Shown here: piece after piece, positions 12,699 to 24,229 of the stretch
Layout: each line of letters opens with the position of its first letter
How positions within the stretch are numbered: position 1 is the stretch's first letter
Source: Podaxis mareebaensis
Taxonomy: Eukaryota > Basidiomycota > Agaricomycetes > Agaricales > Agaricaceae
NCBI GenBank assembly: GCA_018524725.1
Contig: JAEUWP010000362.1
Span: 49,277 to 113,276 of the forward strand
DNA: 64,000 bases
Direction of reading: 5' to 3'
Made by a program: the position numbers and the translations under genes
The notes under the pieces: model-generated
The model's input: only the letters and a program-made list of their open reading frames with translations
What the model was told of the DNA's origin: nothing
Databases searched by the model: none

Positions 12699-14617
12699 AT
12701 GTCTCAACAACCACAAGATATAGAGACAGTCACAACCGCAATCACCACAGAGTCAGTATTGGCACGCTATGACCCGGTTTCTGAGTAAACATTGTTGCAG
12801 AACTGCACCCGACAACAAGACCCGTCGCTACGATCGTCAGCTTCGCCTCTGGGCGGCGACAGGACAAGCTGCCCTTGAATCAGCACACCTTCTTGTATTA
12901 TCATCCACAGCCACGGGCACAAGCATCCTCAAGAACCTTGTGCTTCCCGGCGTGGGTGCATTCACCATACTCGATGATGCGATCGTGACTCCAGCAGATG
13001 CGGGCAACAACTTTTTCCTTGAAGGAACTCTCAGTATCGGCAAATCTCGGGCACAGGAGGCAGTCAGGCTGCTCGGAGAACTTAACGAGGGTGTGCGGGG
13101 AAATGCGGACATCAGATCCGTTGAACAGCTACTCGCCGCGGGGAAGAGCGAGCTCTTCAAGTATAATCTCGTTGTCGCTCACAATCTATCCCAATCGCAG
13201 GTTGAGAGATTATCACACTTACTCTGGGAAGATGAAGATGCACCGCCATTGGTCATTGTCCGTTCTGCAGGGTTCCTTGCGGAGTTCTTCATCCAACAGC
13301 ACGAGCACACCAGTACGTGGCCTAAGCTTTGTCTTGTGCACATGGTTTGACATCACTTTCTGTCATACAGTCATCGAGTCGCATTCCGATACAGCACCCT
13401 CCCTTCGTATCGATAGGCCCTTCCCCGCTCTCCTCCAGTATGCCCAATCTCTCGACCTCGACGCCCTTGACCCGACGGACCATGGCCACGTGCCCTATGT
13501 GATCATCCTCGTCAAGGCGATGGAAAAATGGAAGCAAGAGGTCTGTGGTTTTCTGTTTTCTCAATGAGCCACACAGGTGACGAGAGGCGCTCGTAGCATG
13601 GTGGTCTTGCTCCTCAGTCTTCTGCGGACCGAAAGGCCTTCAAGGAGCTCATTCATAGCATGAAGCACAAGTTTGACGAGGAAAACTTTGAAGAGGCGGA
13701 AGCACAAGCGTATCGTGCATGGACGGAAACCAAGGTGCCCAGCGAAGTTGCTGAACTCTTCAATGACCCTAAGCTCCAGACACTGAACACCTCATGTATG
13801 CGTTTCTCATCGTTCGAAACAACGCATATACTCACGTCTTTGTAGCTCCACCATTCTTTCACCTCCTCGCCGCCCTCAAGAAGTTTGCTGCGGCTCCACC
13901 CTATACATTGCCACTCACTAGCACCCTCCCTGATATGAAAGCCAGCACGGATGCATATATCGGGCTCCAAAAGCTCTACAAGGAACAAGCAGAATTGGAG
14001 AAGAACGTCTTCAAGAGCTATATCTCCCCTGAGGTCAAGATTGATGATGCTATAATTGATTCGTTCGTCAAGAATGCGCATGCATTGAAGGTCATTCATG
14101 GATCATCGTGGAATTCTATAGATAAGAACACAACGGCGCTCGGTAAGTGGATTTTGCTTTTATGTAAGTTTATCAACGTGTTTACACGCCACCGTAGCTG
14201 GCGCTGTGGACACCTTGCCAAAGCAACTTGCCATCCATCTTGCTCTCTCGGCCGCCTCCTCCCTGGCCTCCAAGACTCCAGTACCTTCTCTAGGCGAGAT
14301 TCCGGTGTTCACGGTTGAGGCGCTCACGCAAGAAGCTCAATCATTGCTGCCACCTGGGACGAAGCTGCCTGAAGAGTTCGAGTACACAGTGGGAGAAATG
14401 TACGCGTTTGGGTCTCCTCCGAACGCTCGCCGCATGTTGCTCATTCATTTCATTTTACGCTAGTGCACGATCCCCAACGGCAGATCTCCCCAATACAGCT
14501 GCGCTTCTTGGCGGCCTAGTTGCGCAAGAAGTGATCAAGATGATTACGAAGCAGTACATCCCCATTTCAGGCGTTTGCACTGTCGATTTGATAGAGACCT
14601 GGACAGGCATTCTCTAA
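12699..14617 (+). CDS. ula1: NEDD8-activating enzyme E1 regulatory subunit (Ula1/APP-BP1)
   Basis: This is the partner of Uba3 in the heterodimeric E1 that activates NEDD8/Rub1 for cullin neddylation. Translation starts at ATG 12699. The first intron (12752-12800) is followed by DNKTRRYDRQLRLWAATGQ, the typical N-terminus of the inactive adenylation half, and by the Rossmann segment ILKNLVLPGVGAFTILDD. Later exons give VPYVIILVKAMEKWKQE, KAFKELIHSMKHKFDEENFE, SLGEIPVFTVEALTQEAQ and the C-terminal LLGGLVAQEVIKMITKQYIP. It stops with TAA at 14617. Introns at 13313, 13542, 13796, 14142 and 14399 (approximate) join in frame. As expected for this subunit, there is no catalytic cysteine domain of the Uba3 type. 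The gene looks intact. Confidence 0.93.
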
Positions 14618-15911
14618 AGGATGGGTGGCATAGATAGGGGTCTTTGGTCCGTGCGTTACTTACTTTGACACTGTCGCTACCATTTTGACTTCGGGAATGT
14701 TGCATAAACTCCTTGAAACCGCAAGCCTTTGTGACATCATGCACGTTACTCACCAAACTTTCAAGCGAGGTCCACTCGCCGGAGACCCTCTCAGCGCCGA
14801 CGATTGAAGTAACACACGATGCGTATGGACGGTTGATAAGTACATGCCCTTGAGTTCTGACTTAAAACCTTGCCGCTATTAGGTGTTTATAGTCTCCGCG
14901 ACAGTTGGTGGAGATTGATTTCAGCCTAGTACGAATTTGGTGGTTCTGTGGTGCGATGTCGACCAAGCCATTCAGTTTGCCAGACTTCTGAACCCACAGC
15001 GTTGCGTTGTATCCCGTTCTTGTTCGCTTCAGACATCCTCCTAGCTCCCACGATGGTGTCGTGTCATGTAGCGTGGTCTGAAAAGTGCGATCCATCCGGA
15101 TCTGCACAGACAACCGAAAGGCGGTACGAAAAAATAACCTACACTGCCGTTCCGAGGTGTTTGGTGGCCGCCATCTTATTTTCTTCGCCATCTGCTATGT
15201 TTGCATGATGCTTTCTCACTGTTACTATGAAAACCGTATGGCATCAGTGGCGAATCAGCACATCAAGGTTCGAGGCATTTCGGAGTCAGGGAGATGGAGC
15301 TCGGTGGAGCCCTGCGTTTATGCTATTCATGATCATCGTCTCATGAGACATCACGAGTACGCTCCCAAGCGATGACAACTCCCCATTTTCTGCGGATGTT
15401 TTGGTCAAAAGTTCTACACCTTTTCCAATTTCGAACTTACCCAACGTTCTTTAACCTTCCTACTATTTAAACTCTTTTTGTCTTCGAGTGGTCATGGGAA
15501 TTTCTTGGTACTGGCATGCCGTGATCCTGGCCACACCCGCGTCACGAAGGGCTGTTTATGCTTTCCTGACATAGGAAAAAGCTTATCAGTGGAAACCGAG
15601 GGGTGCAACGTTTTGGCGAGACTTCGTCAACCCCGGCCGTCCAAAAAACAATTACGTTGGGTTGCCGCAACACATGGTTTCCCTATGGTGCCCATTTTTG
15701 CGATCCTACAGACGCACGTACACACGACCCCTCGTTCCGGCCAACTTTTAATAATTCTGAGATGAGATCTCTTCTGGTCCATCGGATCAGGTATGTGATG
15801 GACGGCAACTATAAAGAGCCTCTTGCACGGCTGGAGGTGTGGCTCAAACCATTCTGCACGATGGAAGCTCTAGGCTCACGAAACTTGACCCAGAATACCT
15901 TGCCAGTCACC
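14618..15911. other. Intergenic region upstream of the P450 gene
   Basis: This is 1.3 kb with no supported gene. A TATTTAAA sequence near 15464 could serve the P450, but it lies about 440 bp before the chosen start. In-frame upstream ATGs (for example near 15762) leave the exact P450 start open. Confidence 0.4.
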
Positions 15912-18320
15912 ATGCCAATGGTTTCTATCGCAGACTCCTTCGAGTCAGTCTCTAAGGCTCTTCGTGGCTTTGCTGCCAAACAAACTCGGGTGTCCCTGGG
16001 GATGTACTTCGTCTTGGCCTCGCTGCTCTGCCATTTACTTTGGAAGCTGTATGTCCGTCGTCGTGATAATCCTAGAGGTTTGCCATATCCTCCAGGACCG
16101 AAGCCGTTACCTCTGATTGGGAACTTGTTTGACTTTGCGCGCGAGAATGAGAGTGCAGCGTATCTAGGGATGGCGCATAAATATGGTCAGACTCAGCTCG
16201 TTCTTCGAGTATGATGGTAGGAGGGACTTATTATGATGCTTCCGTAGGAGATCTTGTGTTCCTCAGCGCTCTTGGAAAGAACGTTCTTGTCGTCAACGAC
16301 TTCCAAACTGCAAATGAGCTTTTCGAGAAGCGTTCTGCGAACTATTCGGACCGGTACGAGTCACCGATGATTAACGGCCTGTAAGCTTTCCTGCTTCTAG
16401 AGTTTCTGATCCTGGAATTCATTTAAGCCTGATAGGATGGGGTGGGACTGGAGCTTTGGTCATATGCGGTACGGTAAGCGGAGGGGTGATTGGTTTGGGG
16501 GTTGCGTGGCTCATGTTTGTGATAGGTGAACGATGGAAGAATCATCGCAAGATGTTCCACAGGCAGTTCCAACAGTCCGTCGCACCCATTTACTGGCCTG
16601 TTCAACTCAAGGCAGCGCATGAACTACTGCGCTCCATCCTCGAGAGGCCTCAAGATCTCATCAACAATCTTAGGCAGTGAGTTTAAATTTTCACTTACCT
16701 TCAAAGTCTCCGTTTCTTCGTTCGATGTTGATTCCCAAATCAAGCAACGCCGCCAGTGTGATCATGGGAGTGGTCTACGGAATCAAGGTATCGCCACAAG
16801 ACGACAAGTACATTTCCGTTGCTGAGACCGCGTTGGACGGAATGGCGAGAGCAGCCAATCCGGGAGCATTCCTCGTTGACCTCATTCCTAGCTGTGAGTA
16901 TACTTGTTCGCCACCGTACGCCGAGTTGCAGCATTCTGATCCCATCTTTTAACGTCAGTGAAATACGTACCGTACGTCTGGTTTCGGTAGCCATGGGTGA
17001 GTGTATTGTTGTGCTAACGCGCTCTTTGGACAGATCATGGGTACCTGGGGCAGGCTTTCAGATCAAAGCTCGCTATTGGAGGCAAGCTGTAATGGAGATG
17101 CGCAATGCCCCTTTTGAAACAGTGTTGAGGGCGCTGGTACGTACTCTCACGTCATTGGTGCTATTTTAGATCCCATTCCCTGTTGCTACTACTACAGAAA
17201 TCTGGCACTGCCAGTCCCTGCTTCGTAACTAATCTTGTCACGGACATCGAGCAGAAGGAGAATAGGGATGAGGAGATGGAACAAATCAGAAATTGCGCGG
17301 GTCTAGCCTATGCTGGTGAGGTTATGTTCCTTCCTGGGCGTCGATTCCTTCACTGACACCTTTTTTGCTTCCTGCAGCTGGCGCTGAGAGTGTGCGTCAT
17401 ATCCCTATTGCGTCGGAAGTTATAATCACATCAGTTTTACAGAGCGTTTCCTCTCTTTCTTCCTTCTTCCTGGCCATGGTCTTACACCCGGAGGTTCAAC
17501 AGCGGGCCCGCGAGGAACTTGATCGTGTAGTCGGTCGGGGTAGATTGCCCGACTTCACCGACCGTGACTCGCTACCATATATAACTGCTATCACCAAAGA
17601 GGTACTCAGGTACGTTACATTCACCTGTGTGCTACCAACCCGTTTAGTAACCTTTCGTGAAAATACCAAGATGGAATCCCGTGGCGCCCTTAGGTGAGTT
17701 CCTTCCGCCGGATCATAAAGGCGAAATGAAATTCATTGTTCTTTTCCGTAGGCTTGCCTCATATGTCGACAGAGAACGATATCTATCGGGGATACTTCAT
17801 TCCTGCCGGAACGCTGATCATGGGCAACTCATGGTACAGTTTTGGCTTCATCAATTCAATTTATTCTCGGGTCTCTGAATGATGTTTTTATTCTAGGACG
17901 ATTCTCCACGACCCGGCAATCTTCCCAGAGCCATTGCGTTTCAACCCAGAGCGCTTCGTCGGTAAACCAGATGGCCAACAGTTTTCTCCCAACGATCCCT
18001 TGTCCACTGCCTTCGGCTATGGTCGCCGAATCTGCCCTGGACGTTTCATGGCAGAGGCCCAACTCTGGATCTCGGTCGCATGCATCCTCTCCGTTTTTGA
18101 TATCGCTCCAGGCAGAGATGAGAATGGGAGCCCGGTAAAGGTCGGGGCCAAATTCTCCTCGGGAATGATCTGGTGAGCCTTTGACTGGCCCCAAAATTGT
18201 TAGAACGTTTTGCTGATTCCAGGATTGTCTAGCCATCCGCTCCCCTTTAGCCATTCTATCACCCCGCGCGACGAGCAGGCCAGGAAGCTCATTGACCAAA
18301 CCACGCTGATGGATGCTTGA
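15912..18320 (+). CDS. Cytochrome P450 monooxygenase
   Basis: This is a heme-thiolate monooxygenase anchored in the ER membrane. The start ATG at 15912 has a good context (CACCATGC). The N-terminal anchor (MYFVLASLLCHLLWKLYV) leads to the proline hinge LPYPPGPKPLPLIGN. The helix-C motif is ERWKNHRKMFHRQF, the I-helix segment is AGAES across an intron, and the helix-K ExxR is EVLR, joined by splicing to WNPVAPLGLPH. PERF follows at about 17945, and the heme loop FGYGRRICPGR has its cysteine at 18033-18035. The gene has about a dozen exons and all joins keep frame, ending with TGA at 18320. The overall sequence resembles the group often annotated as O-methylsterigmatocystin oxidoreductase-like. 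That label comes from similarity only and the substrate is unknown. No other secondary-metabolism gene is adjacent. Confidence 0.93.
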
Positions 18321-18476
18321 TTGAATATATTGGCCCGATTTCTTTTTGATTCGGATTCACCACCGGATGTACTTTAGATTCGCTCTGTATTGTTCCTCCT
18401 AATTTATAATGACATGTTGCCTGTATTAATACTACGCTACTGATGTTTGGTTTTGAATTCGAGAAAAGAGCTTGTC

Positions 18477-18554
18477 GCATTAATGGGGTAGTGGTAACCT
18501 GGGTCGTTGCCAATCTATCTCGACCCGCCGGGGGTTCGATTCCCCCTTAATGCA
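18477..18554 (+). tRNA. tRNA-Gly (GCC), 7-nt intron, copy 1
   Basis: This folds as a 71-nt mature tRNA with acceptor stem GCATTAA/TTAATGC and A73. The D stem is GGGT/ACCT, the anticodon stem GGTCG/CGACC, the anticodon GCC follows TT, and the T arm is GGGGG-TTCGATT-CCCCC. The anticodon loop carries 7 extra nt after position 37, a tRNA intron. A box (TGGGGTAGTGG) and B box (GGTTCGATTCC) are present. It lies between the P450 and the GTPBP1-like gene. Confidence 0.88.
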
Positions 18555-18576
18555 TAACGGAGTGATTGAATTTCTG

Positions 18577-18587
18577 TTTTTTTTTTT
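18577..18587 (+). terminator. Pol III T-run terminator for tRNA-Gly copy 1
   Basis: A run of 11 T residues begins 22 nt after the tRNA end, as expected for RNA polymerase III termination. Confidence 0.7.
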
Positions 18588-18727
18588 CTGCTTTCGCTTA
18601 GTTCCCCTGTGTAGTGTGGCCGTCAACAACCTTTGATAGAATGAAAGATTCGGGAGCAAAAGTGGTGGATTAACAATAGGAATACATTCAGGTATGTATG
18701 TAAAACAAGCTACAAGAGACATCTGAT

Positions 18728-20371
18728 TCAAACAAAAGAAAAACCTTCGAAGTCCAAGAAACCTTCTTCCATAGACATTTTCCTCACAACAAGGACTTCT
18801 ACGATCAACTTCATGTCTGGTTTTCCACCTCCATCCTCTGCAAGTCCGGAGACGGAAGGTGGTACGGCTGGGGTGCAAAACACCTCTCCGTCATCGTCGT
18901 CATCATCACCATGGTCTATCCCGTGATCATCGACATTGTCTCCGTCAACACCAGCATGGGGAACTGCGTCTTCTATGGTCGTCGTATTTGTGTTCACGCT
19001 AATCGCCACCGTAGTATTGGTGCTATCCGTGGTCGTGCTAGTAACTGACGTGGAAAGAATGGACTCCGGAACTCGGGGCAAAGAAACGCTCTGTCCGACA
19101 TCGACATGTAGTGCTTCAAGTTTCTCGACAAGTGTATCAGCCTCGGCACGAACATCCTCGACTGGCTCAGTGGAGATACTGCGAGAGGTGTGGTCTGCAC
19201 CGTTCGTTGGAATGGAGTTTGCATTTGCCGCTTCGACGACGCCACGTGCAGCAAGGGCGAGTAAGTTTTGTTTCCGTTCCTCGCGCCTTCTATCCCTTGC
19301 CTGCCTCCTAGTCAGAGCCTTGTTTGTACGAGCGGAAGTACTGTCGTTGGAAGAGTCCTTCTGCGTGTGATGGTTATGGTGCTTCTCTTGCCCTGGCCCC
19401 TTCTTCCCTCCTTTTCCGACTGAACGACCCTGTCCTTTTTGGCGGTGCTGATGACCGGGCTGAGTATGATGGAACCTCTTCCGCATTGGGCGCGGTTTGT
19501 ACACCGAGGATATTTCGAGGTCGATGGCATATTGCGGGGGCGACAAAACCAGCTTGTCTTCATCGATCTCTGAGACATCAGCTCCTTCTGCCGCGTCAGA
19601 TTCGAGTTCCGAATCCATGGAAAATACTGCCATAGAATCTGCGATGTCGGACACGGTGTGATCGGGGGCCGTGGGTCTTTGCAAGATGACTGTAATCCGC
19701 ATGTCATCGCAATCGCCATCGTCAGTGGCTTCCTCGGTCTCCGTGTTGGTGACCGATGATAGCGATACCGTGGAAGCGGCCGCCGAGTCCTCGTCATCAA
19801 GGTAAGACATTATCAATCCTTTCTCCCTTCTCCTGGACCTCTTCCCCCTTGCATCGCCCCAGGTCTTGAGTTGGCCGCCGTTCCGTGCGTCTTCTTCATA
19901 TCGTGCCGCCAGTTCCGGTGGAACTTCGATCTCCTTGACTACAATGACGCTGGCACCGATTTCGCCTGCCATCATTTCTAGAGTGTCGAGGCTGGATTCG
20001 AGCTCGTCTCTACCCAAGCCCACCAGGTCCCCGGAGTCAGCCACTCCGAGCTCGTAGTAGGCTTGACCACCTCCCTCAAGCAGTCTCCACTTGAGTTGGG
20101 TTACAAGGCGGGCGAAACGAGCAGGAGACGGATTGAGGAGCTGGAGTTTGTATTCGACGTTGCCTGAGTCATTTTCAGGTACCAGCCGAGGAAGGAGTAG
20201 GGGTGAAGGAGAGAGATGTTGAGGGGAAATGGACGTTGAAATGGCATCTGGGGCGAGGTTGCCGTTCGAGTGGCTACCGGACTTTGAAGGCGACAGAGAA
20301 CGGGGGCTGGATATCAGGGAATCCCAGGGAGACGGAACACGCGGGCTTTCGGACTCGTATTCGCCAAACAT
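18728..20371 (-). CDS. GTPBP1/2-type N-terminal domain protein lacking the GTPase
   Basis: This is a single-exon 547-residue product. Residues about 70-170 match the N-terminal domain of the GTPBP1/GTPBP2 (GP-1) family, with VEYKLQLLNPS, RLVTQLKWRLLEGGGQAYYE, LGVADSGDLVGLGRDELESS and a basic segment thereafter. In animals this domain precedes an EF-Tu-like GTPase. Here I find no G1 (GxxxxGKS/T), no DxxG in context and no NKxD. Instead the rest is acidic, His-rich and Ser/Thr-rich low-complexity sequence (for example HTQPGHQHRQKGQGR and an Asp run near residue 490). The last 29 residues, including VEVLVVRKMSMEEGFLDFEG, look structured again. Start ATG 20371, stop at 18728. A role in translation or mRNA control is only a guess from the domain. 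Confidence 0.8.
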   Translation of the reverse strand: MFGEYESESPRVPSPWDSLISSPRSLSPSKSGSHSNGNLAPDAISTSISPQHLSPSPLLLPRLVPENDSGNVEYKLQLLNPSPARFARLVTQLKWRLLEGGGQAYYELGVADSGDLVGLGRDELESSLDTLEMMAGEIGASVIVVKEIEVPPELAARYEEDARNGGQLKTWGDARGKRSRRREKGLIMSYLDDEDSAAASTVSLSSVTNTETEEATDDGDCDDMRITVILQRPTAPDHTVSDIADSMAVFSMDSELESDAAEGADVSEIDEDKLVLSPPQYAIDLEISSVYKPRPMRKRFHHTQPGHQHRQKGQGRSVGKGGKKGPGQEKHHNHHTQKDSSNDSTSARTNKALTRRQARDRRREERKQNLLALAARGVVEAANANSIPTNGADHTSRSISTEPVEDVRAEADTLVEKLEALHVDVGQSVSLPRVPESILSTSVTSTTTDSTNTTVAISVNTNTTTIEDAVPHAGVDGDNVDDHGIDHGDDDDDDGEVFCTPAVPPSVSGLAEDGGGKPDMKLIVEVLVVRKMSMEEGFLDFEGFSFV

Positions 20372-21003
20372 GTATTAGGTGTGATCCTTGTCTTCCGTTC
20401 TGTATATAAATATGTGGCTTTGCGTTGGCCGAATACGATTGGTTCCTCTGAGCTTGGTGAATGTTGAGTGTAACTTGGGAATTCGGCGTCGGTTAGGTTG
20501 TGAGATAGCAGTAGTCGGTGGGTGTTTTTGGACAGTGAATTCAAACAGATATTCGAGGGATCATTGTTCAGAGTCCACGAACGTGTGGGAAGGGTAGGGA
20601 GGAGTTCTATATGGCTAACATGGTGGTAGTGAGTCAAGATATGATAACGGTAAGCCAGTCCACCGCGTCCAGCATTCAGCTTGGGAGTCACAGATGTTTG
20701 TTTGGATAGTATCCCCAGCCAAACAACAGCACAGCTTTGTGGGGTATGAAATTAGGTTTAAGAGAATTCAGCAGTATGGCATCGGACAACGGAACAGGAG
20801 AGGATACAGAAAAGGTCTCGGGCAAGATTGGAAGCGCACAGTAGCAAGAATACAAGTACAGCTGCCTTATGCTATGAATACAACTTACTTTACATAAGAA
20901 AATCAAAGAATTATAAGCGCCACAAACCATCGAGGTATGAGCCTATTGATGCTGGAGCGTTGGATGGAGTATTCACCAGCATATCCTAACGGCTCATCTT
21001 GGA
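20372..21003. other. Intergenic stretch
   Basis: This is about 630 bp upstream of the GTPBP1-like gene and at the 3' end of the F-box-like gene. Only short, unsupported frames are present. Confidence 0.4.
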
Positions 21004-22265
21004 CTACAGGCCGTAGATGGCCTGTGGGTCCATCAGAGTATTGTCGAAACCCAGCCTGCGATAAGAATTTGTTAAAATCTCCGTACCCACTTCAACTGGC
21101 TTTGCTGTTCCCTTGGCCCACCGCAAACAACGTTCCTGGCTGTTCAGTGAGCTTTGCGTGCAGTAGTAGACGCATTCTAAGCCGGAATTGCGATCAAAGA
21201 ATATTGGAACAGCCTCTTCGAAAGTCAAGTCGCATTCCGAAGATGTGGCCCGTAACCCAAGAGGGGTTGTGCCTGTCCACACCAAAATCCGCAAATTCTT
21301 CATTGAGGGTAGGTAGTGGAGAAGCTCCGTCGCCTTCTAACACCCAAAGTCAGTCGTACATATCAAATAAAATCCATTTGTCTACTCACCTTCAGGACAG
21401 CCTCCTTGGGAGGGATGTGATGATTCGTGAAAGATATTTGAAGTGCCTCGAGCGATTGCAAACAAGATACGAGTTCGGCAATATCAATTAATGTTGGGAA
21501 ATAATCACGGAAAACGAGAACGCGCAATTTCGAGAGCTCTGTTTGCCAGTATAGACTCAAGGGAGACACTGGCTCTATTTGTCCTCCAGTCCAGATGAAA
21601 TTCGTGATTGGGCGATCGCGTAGCACGTTAAGCGCCACCTCATAGCTACCGGCAAACGTCGTCAGATTCGGGCAACATGCTCGGGGGAGCGCGATTGACG
21701 AAGAATTCGACAAGAAGTCAAGTACTTGGAGGTGCGGCTGGGAGGAAAGGAATGAGACGAGAGCCACCAATTCGTGGACATTCATGGTCCAACGGTAATC
21801 CTTCCAGCTGAATCTTTCGAGCTGGAAAGGGCGGTTGCAGAGCTCTTCGAGGATACGGAAGAGATTGCCGTCGATGGCCATCAACGTCAACTGGAGACAT
21901 TTGAGATTGACCATTTGGTGAAGAGCTTGGCGAAAAAGGCACCAGAAATGGTCTCCCCTGTAACGAGTATCGGGACGGAAGGAAAATTCCCGCACGTAGT
22001 ACGCAAGACAAGGTGTACGAGCCAAAGTCCGGAAGAAAACTGTGTCGTTGTTGACAGTGGAGATTGCCCATCCATCACGTTTTCCTTTCATCACCCTCAC
22101 ACCGCCCAGCACGACCCTTTGATACAAAAACCGCCGGGAATCGGTGAGAAAAGCCTTCGAGACGAGGGATAAGTTACAAAGGGTGCGTCGGTCGTCCTTT
22201 GCGCACTCGATGATCAGATTGAACAGTTCCTGTGGGAATATCTCAGTATTGGGATCAAAGGGCAT
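21004..22265 (-). CDS. F-box-like protein, paralog 1
   Basis: It has two exons: 22265-21390 (292 codons) and 21336-21004, together about 402 residues. The N-terminus (FPQELFNLIIECAKDDRRTL followed by NLSLVSKAFLTDSRRFLYQ) is the degenerate F-box seen in large Agaricomycete families. It is followed by irregular leucine-rich stretches such as LVALVSFLSSQPHLQVLDFL and LVSCLQSLEALQI. Such proteins are thought to be substrate receptors of SCF ubiquitin ligases. Target and Skp1 binding are not shown here. Exon 2 (LLHYLPSMKNLRILVWTG) matches exon 2 of the divergent gene at 24230 in position and sequence, so the two are paralogs with a conserved intron. Confidence 0.8.
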
Positions 22266-22828
22266 GGTTCGACTGGTTTCGGGAAGATAGGGGATGCCGA
22301 AAGGCGAGTGTCGATGGGAGAGAAATGGCAGGCTGGGATATGGTCAACGAGAAAAAGATATGATGGAATTGCTTGACGTGCGTACTCCACGTGGAATGCT
22401 GTAGCCCTGGGCGTATCGGGGCCAACAATCTTTAGGTGTGCGCAAAGCTGGGCGCTAATTTGCCTGGCAAATGTTGTATGTATACACGGCTAAACCCACT
22501 TCAAACTTGGGCGCCGCCCGCACCCAGCGTTGTTTGTGTGTATGCGGCTCGTCCGACACCTGGGAAATTCGCCATAATGTGAGCGCCTTGCAGTAAAACA
22601 GAGAGGACACTCGTTACTTTATCGCCAATCGCTTCGATTTGGCTGAACAAGGCTTGCGTATCCGCCTCGTCGCTGAGACTAGGAGTCCGGCGCTATGATT
22701 GTAGATAAAGTAAAAAATGTTGTGCCTTGTTGGTGGTGAGGAGTCACTGTATTTAAAGGCTCAAACCCACCAAAGGCTGAAAGGGACTCACTCACACCAA
22801 CCGTGATTGTCTATTGACTACCTGTATT

Positions 22829-22879
22829 AGGACTTTCAAGATGAGGTGTAAGCCTGGGGCTTACCGTATAGAAAGTCCT
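22829..22879. repeat. Nested hairpin
   Basis: The outer arms AGGACTTTC (22829-22837) and GAAAGTCCT (22871-22879) are perfect complements. Inside, GTAAGCC (22848-22854) pairs with GGCTTAC (22858-22864) around a 3-nt loop. This could form a stem-loop RNA or DNA structure. The function is unknown. Confidence 0.6.
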
Positions 22880-23599
22880 GATGGCTAATCGACCTACTTG
22901 TTTACACTGTGGAATATGCGACAATCTGACTGGCTATTGCGAGATGCGCCGCAGTACCTGGCGAGGAGGCACAGATAGCGTATGAGCGTGGGAGTAAGAG
23001 ATGAATGTCGTGGCCTTATTGACGCTGCGTTATTTATAATCATGTGTTTGGGAATGTTGGATCAGATTGGTAGGAGAGGGGATAAGGATTGGGCGCTGTA
23101 GGTCTGGGAGATGAGGCCAGTCTCCTACGGGAAGTCTCGTGCTAAGGGCGAACATGGTTGATCCAGCAAGGAAAGATCAATCCATTAGTCAACATGATAT
23201 GTAACTTTAAGCGAGCTTAAGCGAAGCCTGTTGGGAATGTATCCTTCAATGGGGCTTTGCGAGTGAGAGATTCGGGTAGTAGCAGGGTGAGTACCCATAG
23301 ACACGTGGGGTCTTCTAGAACAAGGCCCAAGCAACTCTTTATTCCCCTTCATTGGCATGTATATAGTGTGGCGATGCGCGTGGCCAAGCCATTAAACCAC
23401 CTCCAATGATACTAGGTCAGTTTGACAATTACCAATACCCAAGCTTCAAAGAGTCAAATAAGGTAGGAGCACTCACACACACAGAGGAAGATGATAAGTT
23501 CCCGTAAGAGATTGGCATGATTATGTTTAGTCAAAAGTCGTGGCGTGATGTATCCCAATGGATTTTGGGAGGCAGTCAAGAGAACCTACTTGATCATCA

Positions 23600-23639
23600 C
23601 TGGTTTGGTCTGATCATTTAAGCAATCAGACCAGACCAG
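23600..23639. repeat. 15-bp inverted repeat with 10-nt loop
   Basis: CTGGTTTGGTCTGAT at 23600-23614 is the reverse complement of ATCAGACCAGACCAG at 23625-23639 with one mismatch. It could be a regulatory palindrome or an intrinsic hairpin between the two F-box-like genes. Confidence 0.6.
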
Positions 23640-24229
23640 CTCTCATGACCAGACTGGGGGAATTTGGAATTGAAAGCGGTACCCCCTGGTGCTGTTTACT
23701 CTCATCTGGCTTTACGCGTGCGCACGCAAATGCTGGGGTCCAATTTGTCTGTCCGGTGCTCACCTGGGCTGTCTGGGTTAGATGGAGGTTGGACTTACAC
23801 GCGAAATTTGGTGGGTTAGGCCGAAAAAACAACAGCTCAAACAGCCATCGATCAGTACTTGACCGAGATTGAAGCGCTGAGCGTACAGTAGGTGCGGGGA
23901 GGGGATTGGTACTTCAATCATATAGTCAGAAGAAAGCTTCCTCTGTCGTATACATTAGTCGTTTTGAGAGCTGGTGGGCGCTCTTGGATGAATGCGTCAA
24001 GGGCAGAAAAACAACCCTTCGGCCCCTTCGATTCGGATACTGATTTGAGACAGAGGAGATTCTCTTTGCACCAGTAACTTATACTTACGTTGTAATGGCA
24101 CAGGAAACCGCGGCATCCAATTTATCGCTAAACGGCATTACGGCTCAAGCGCTCAATGTCGGAGTTTCAATGCCAGTCCTACAACATCAAATAGTCACAC
24201 GACCCATCTGAATGCTCACTTGATCAAAG

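Larger units (their letters stand above)
22266..24229. other. Divergent intergenic region between two F-box-like paralogs
   Basis: This is about 2 kb without a supported gene. It should hold both promoters. Two strong inverted repeats lie inside and are listed separately. Short frames such as 23645-23872 have no domain. Confidence 0.45.

Noticed and set aside
15603..15911. N-terminal extension of the P450
   Set aside because: It begins with a non-ATG codon and lacks family similarity. The anchor and proline hinge follow normally from the ATG at 15912.
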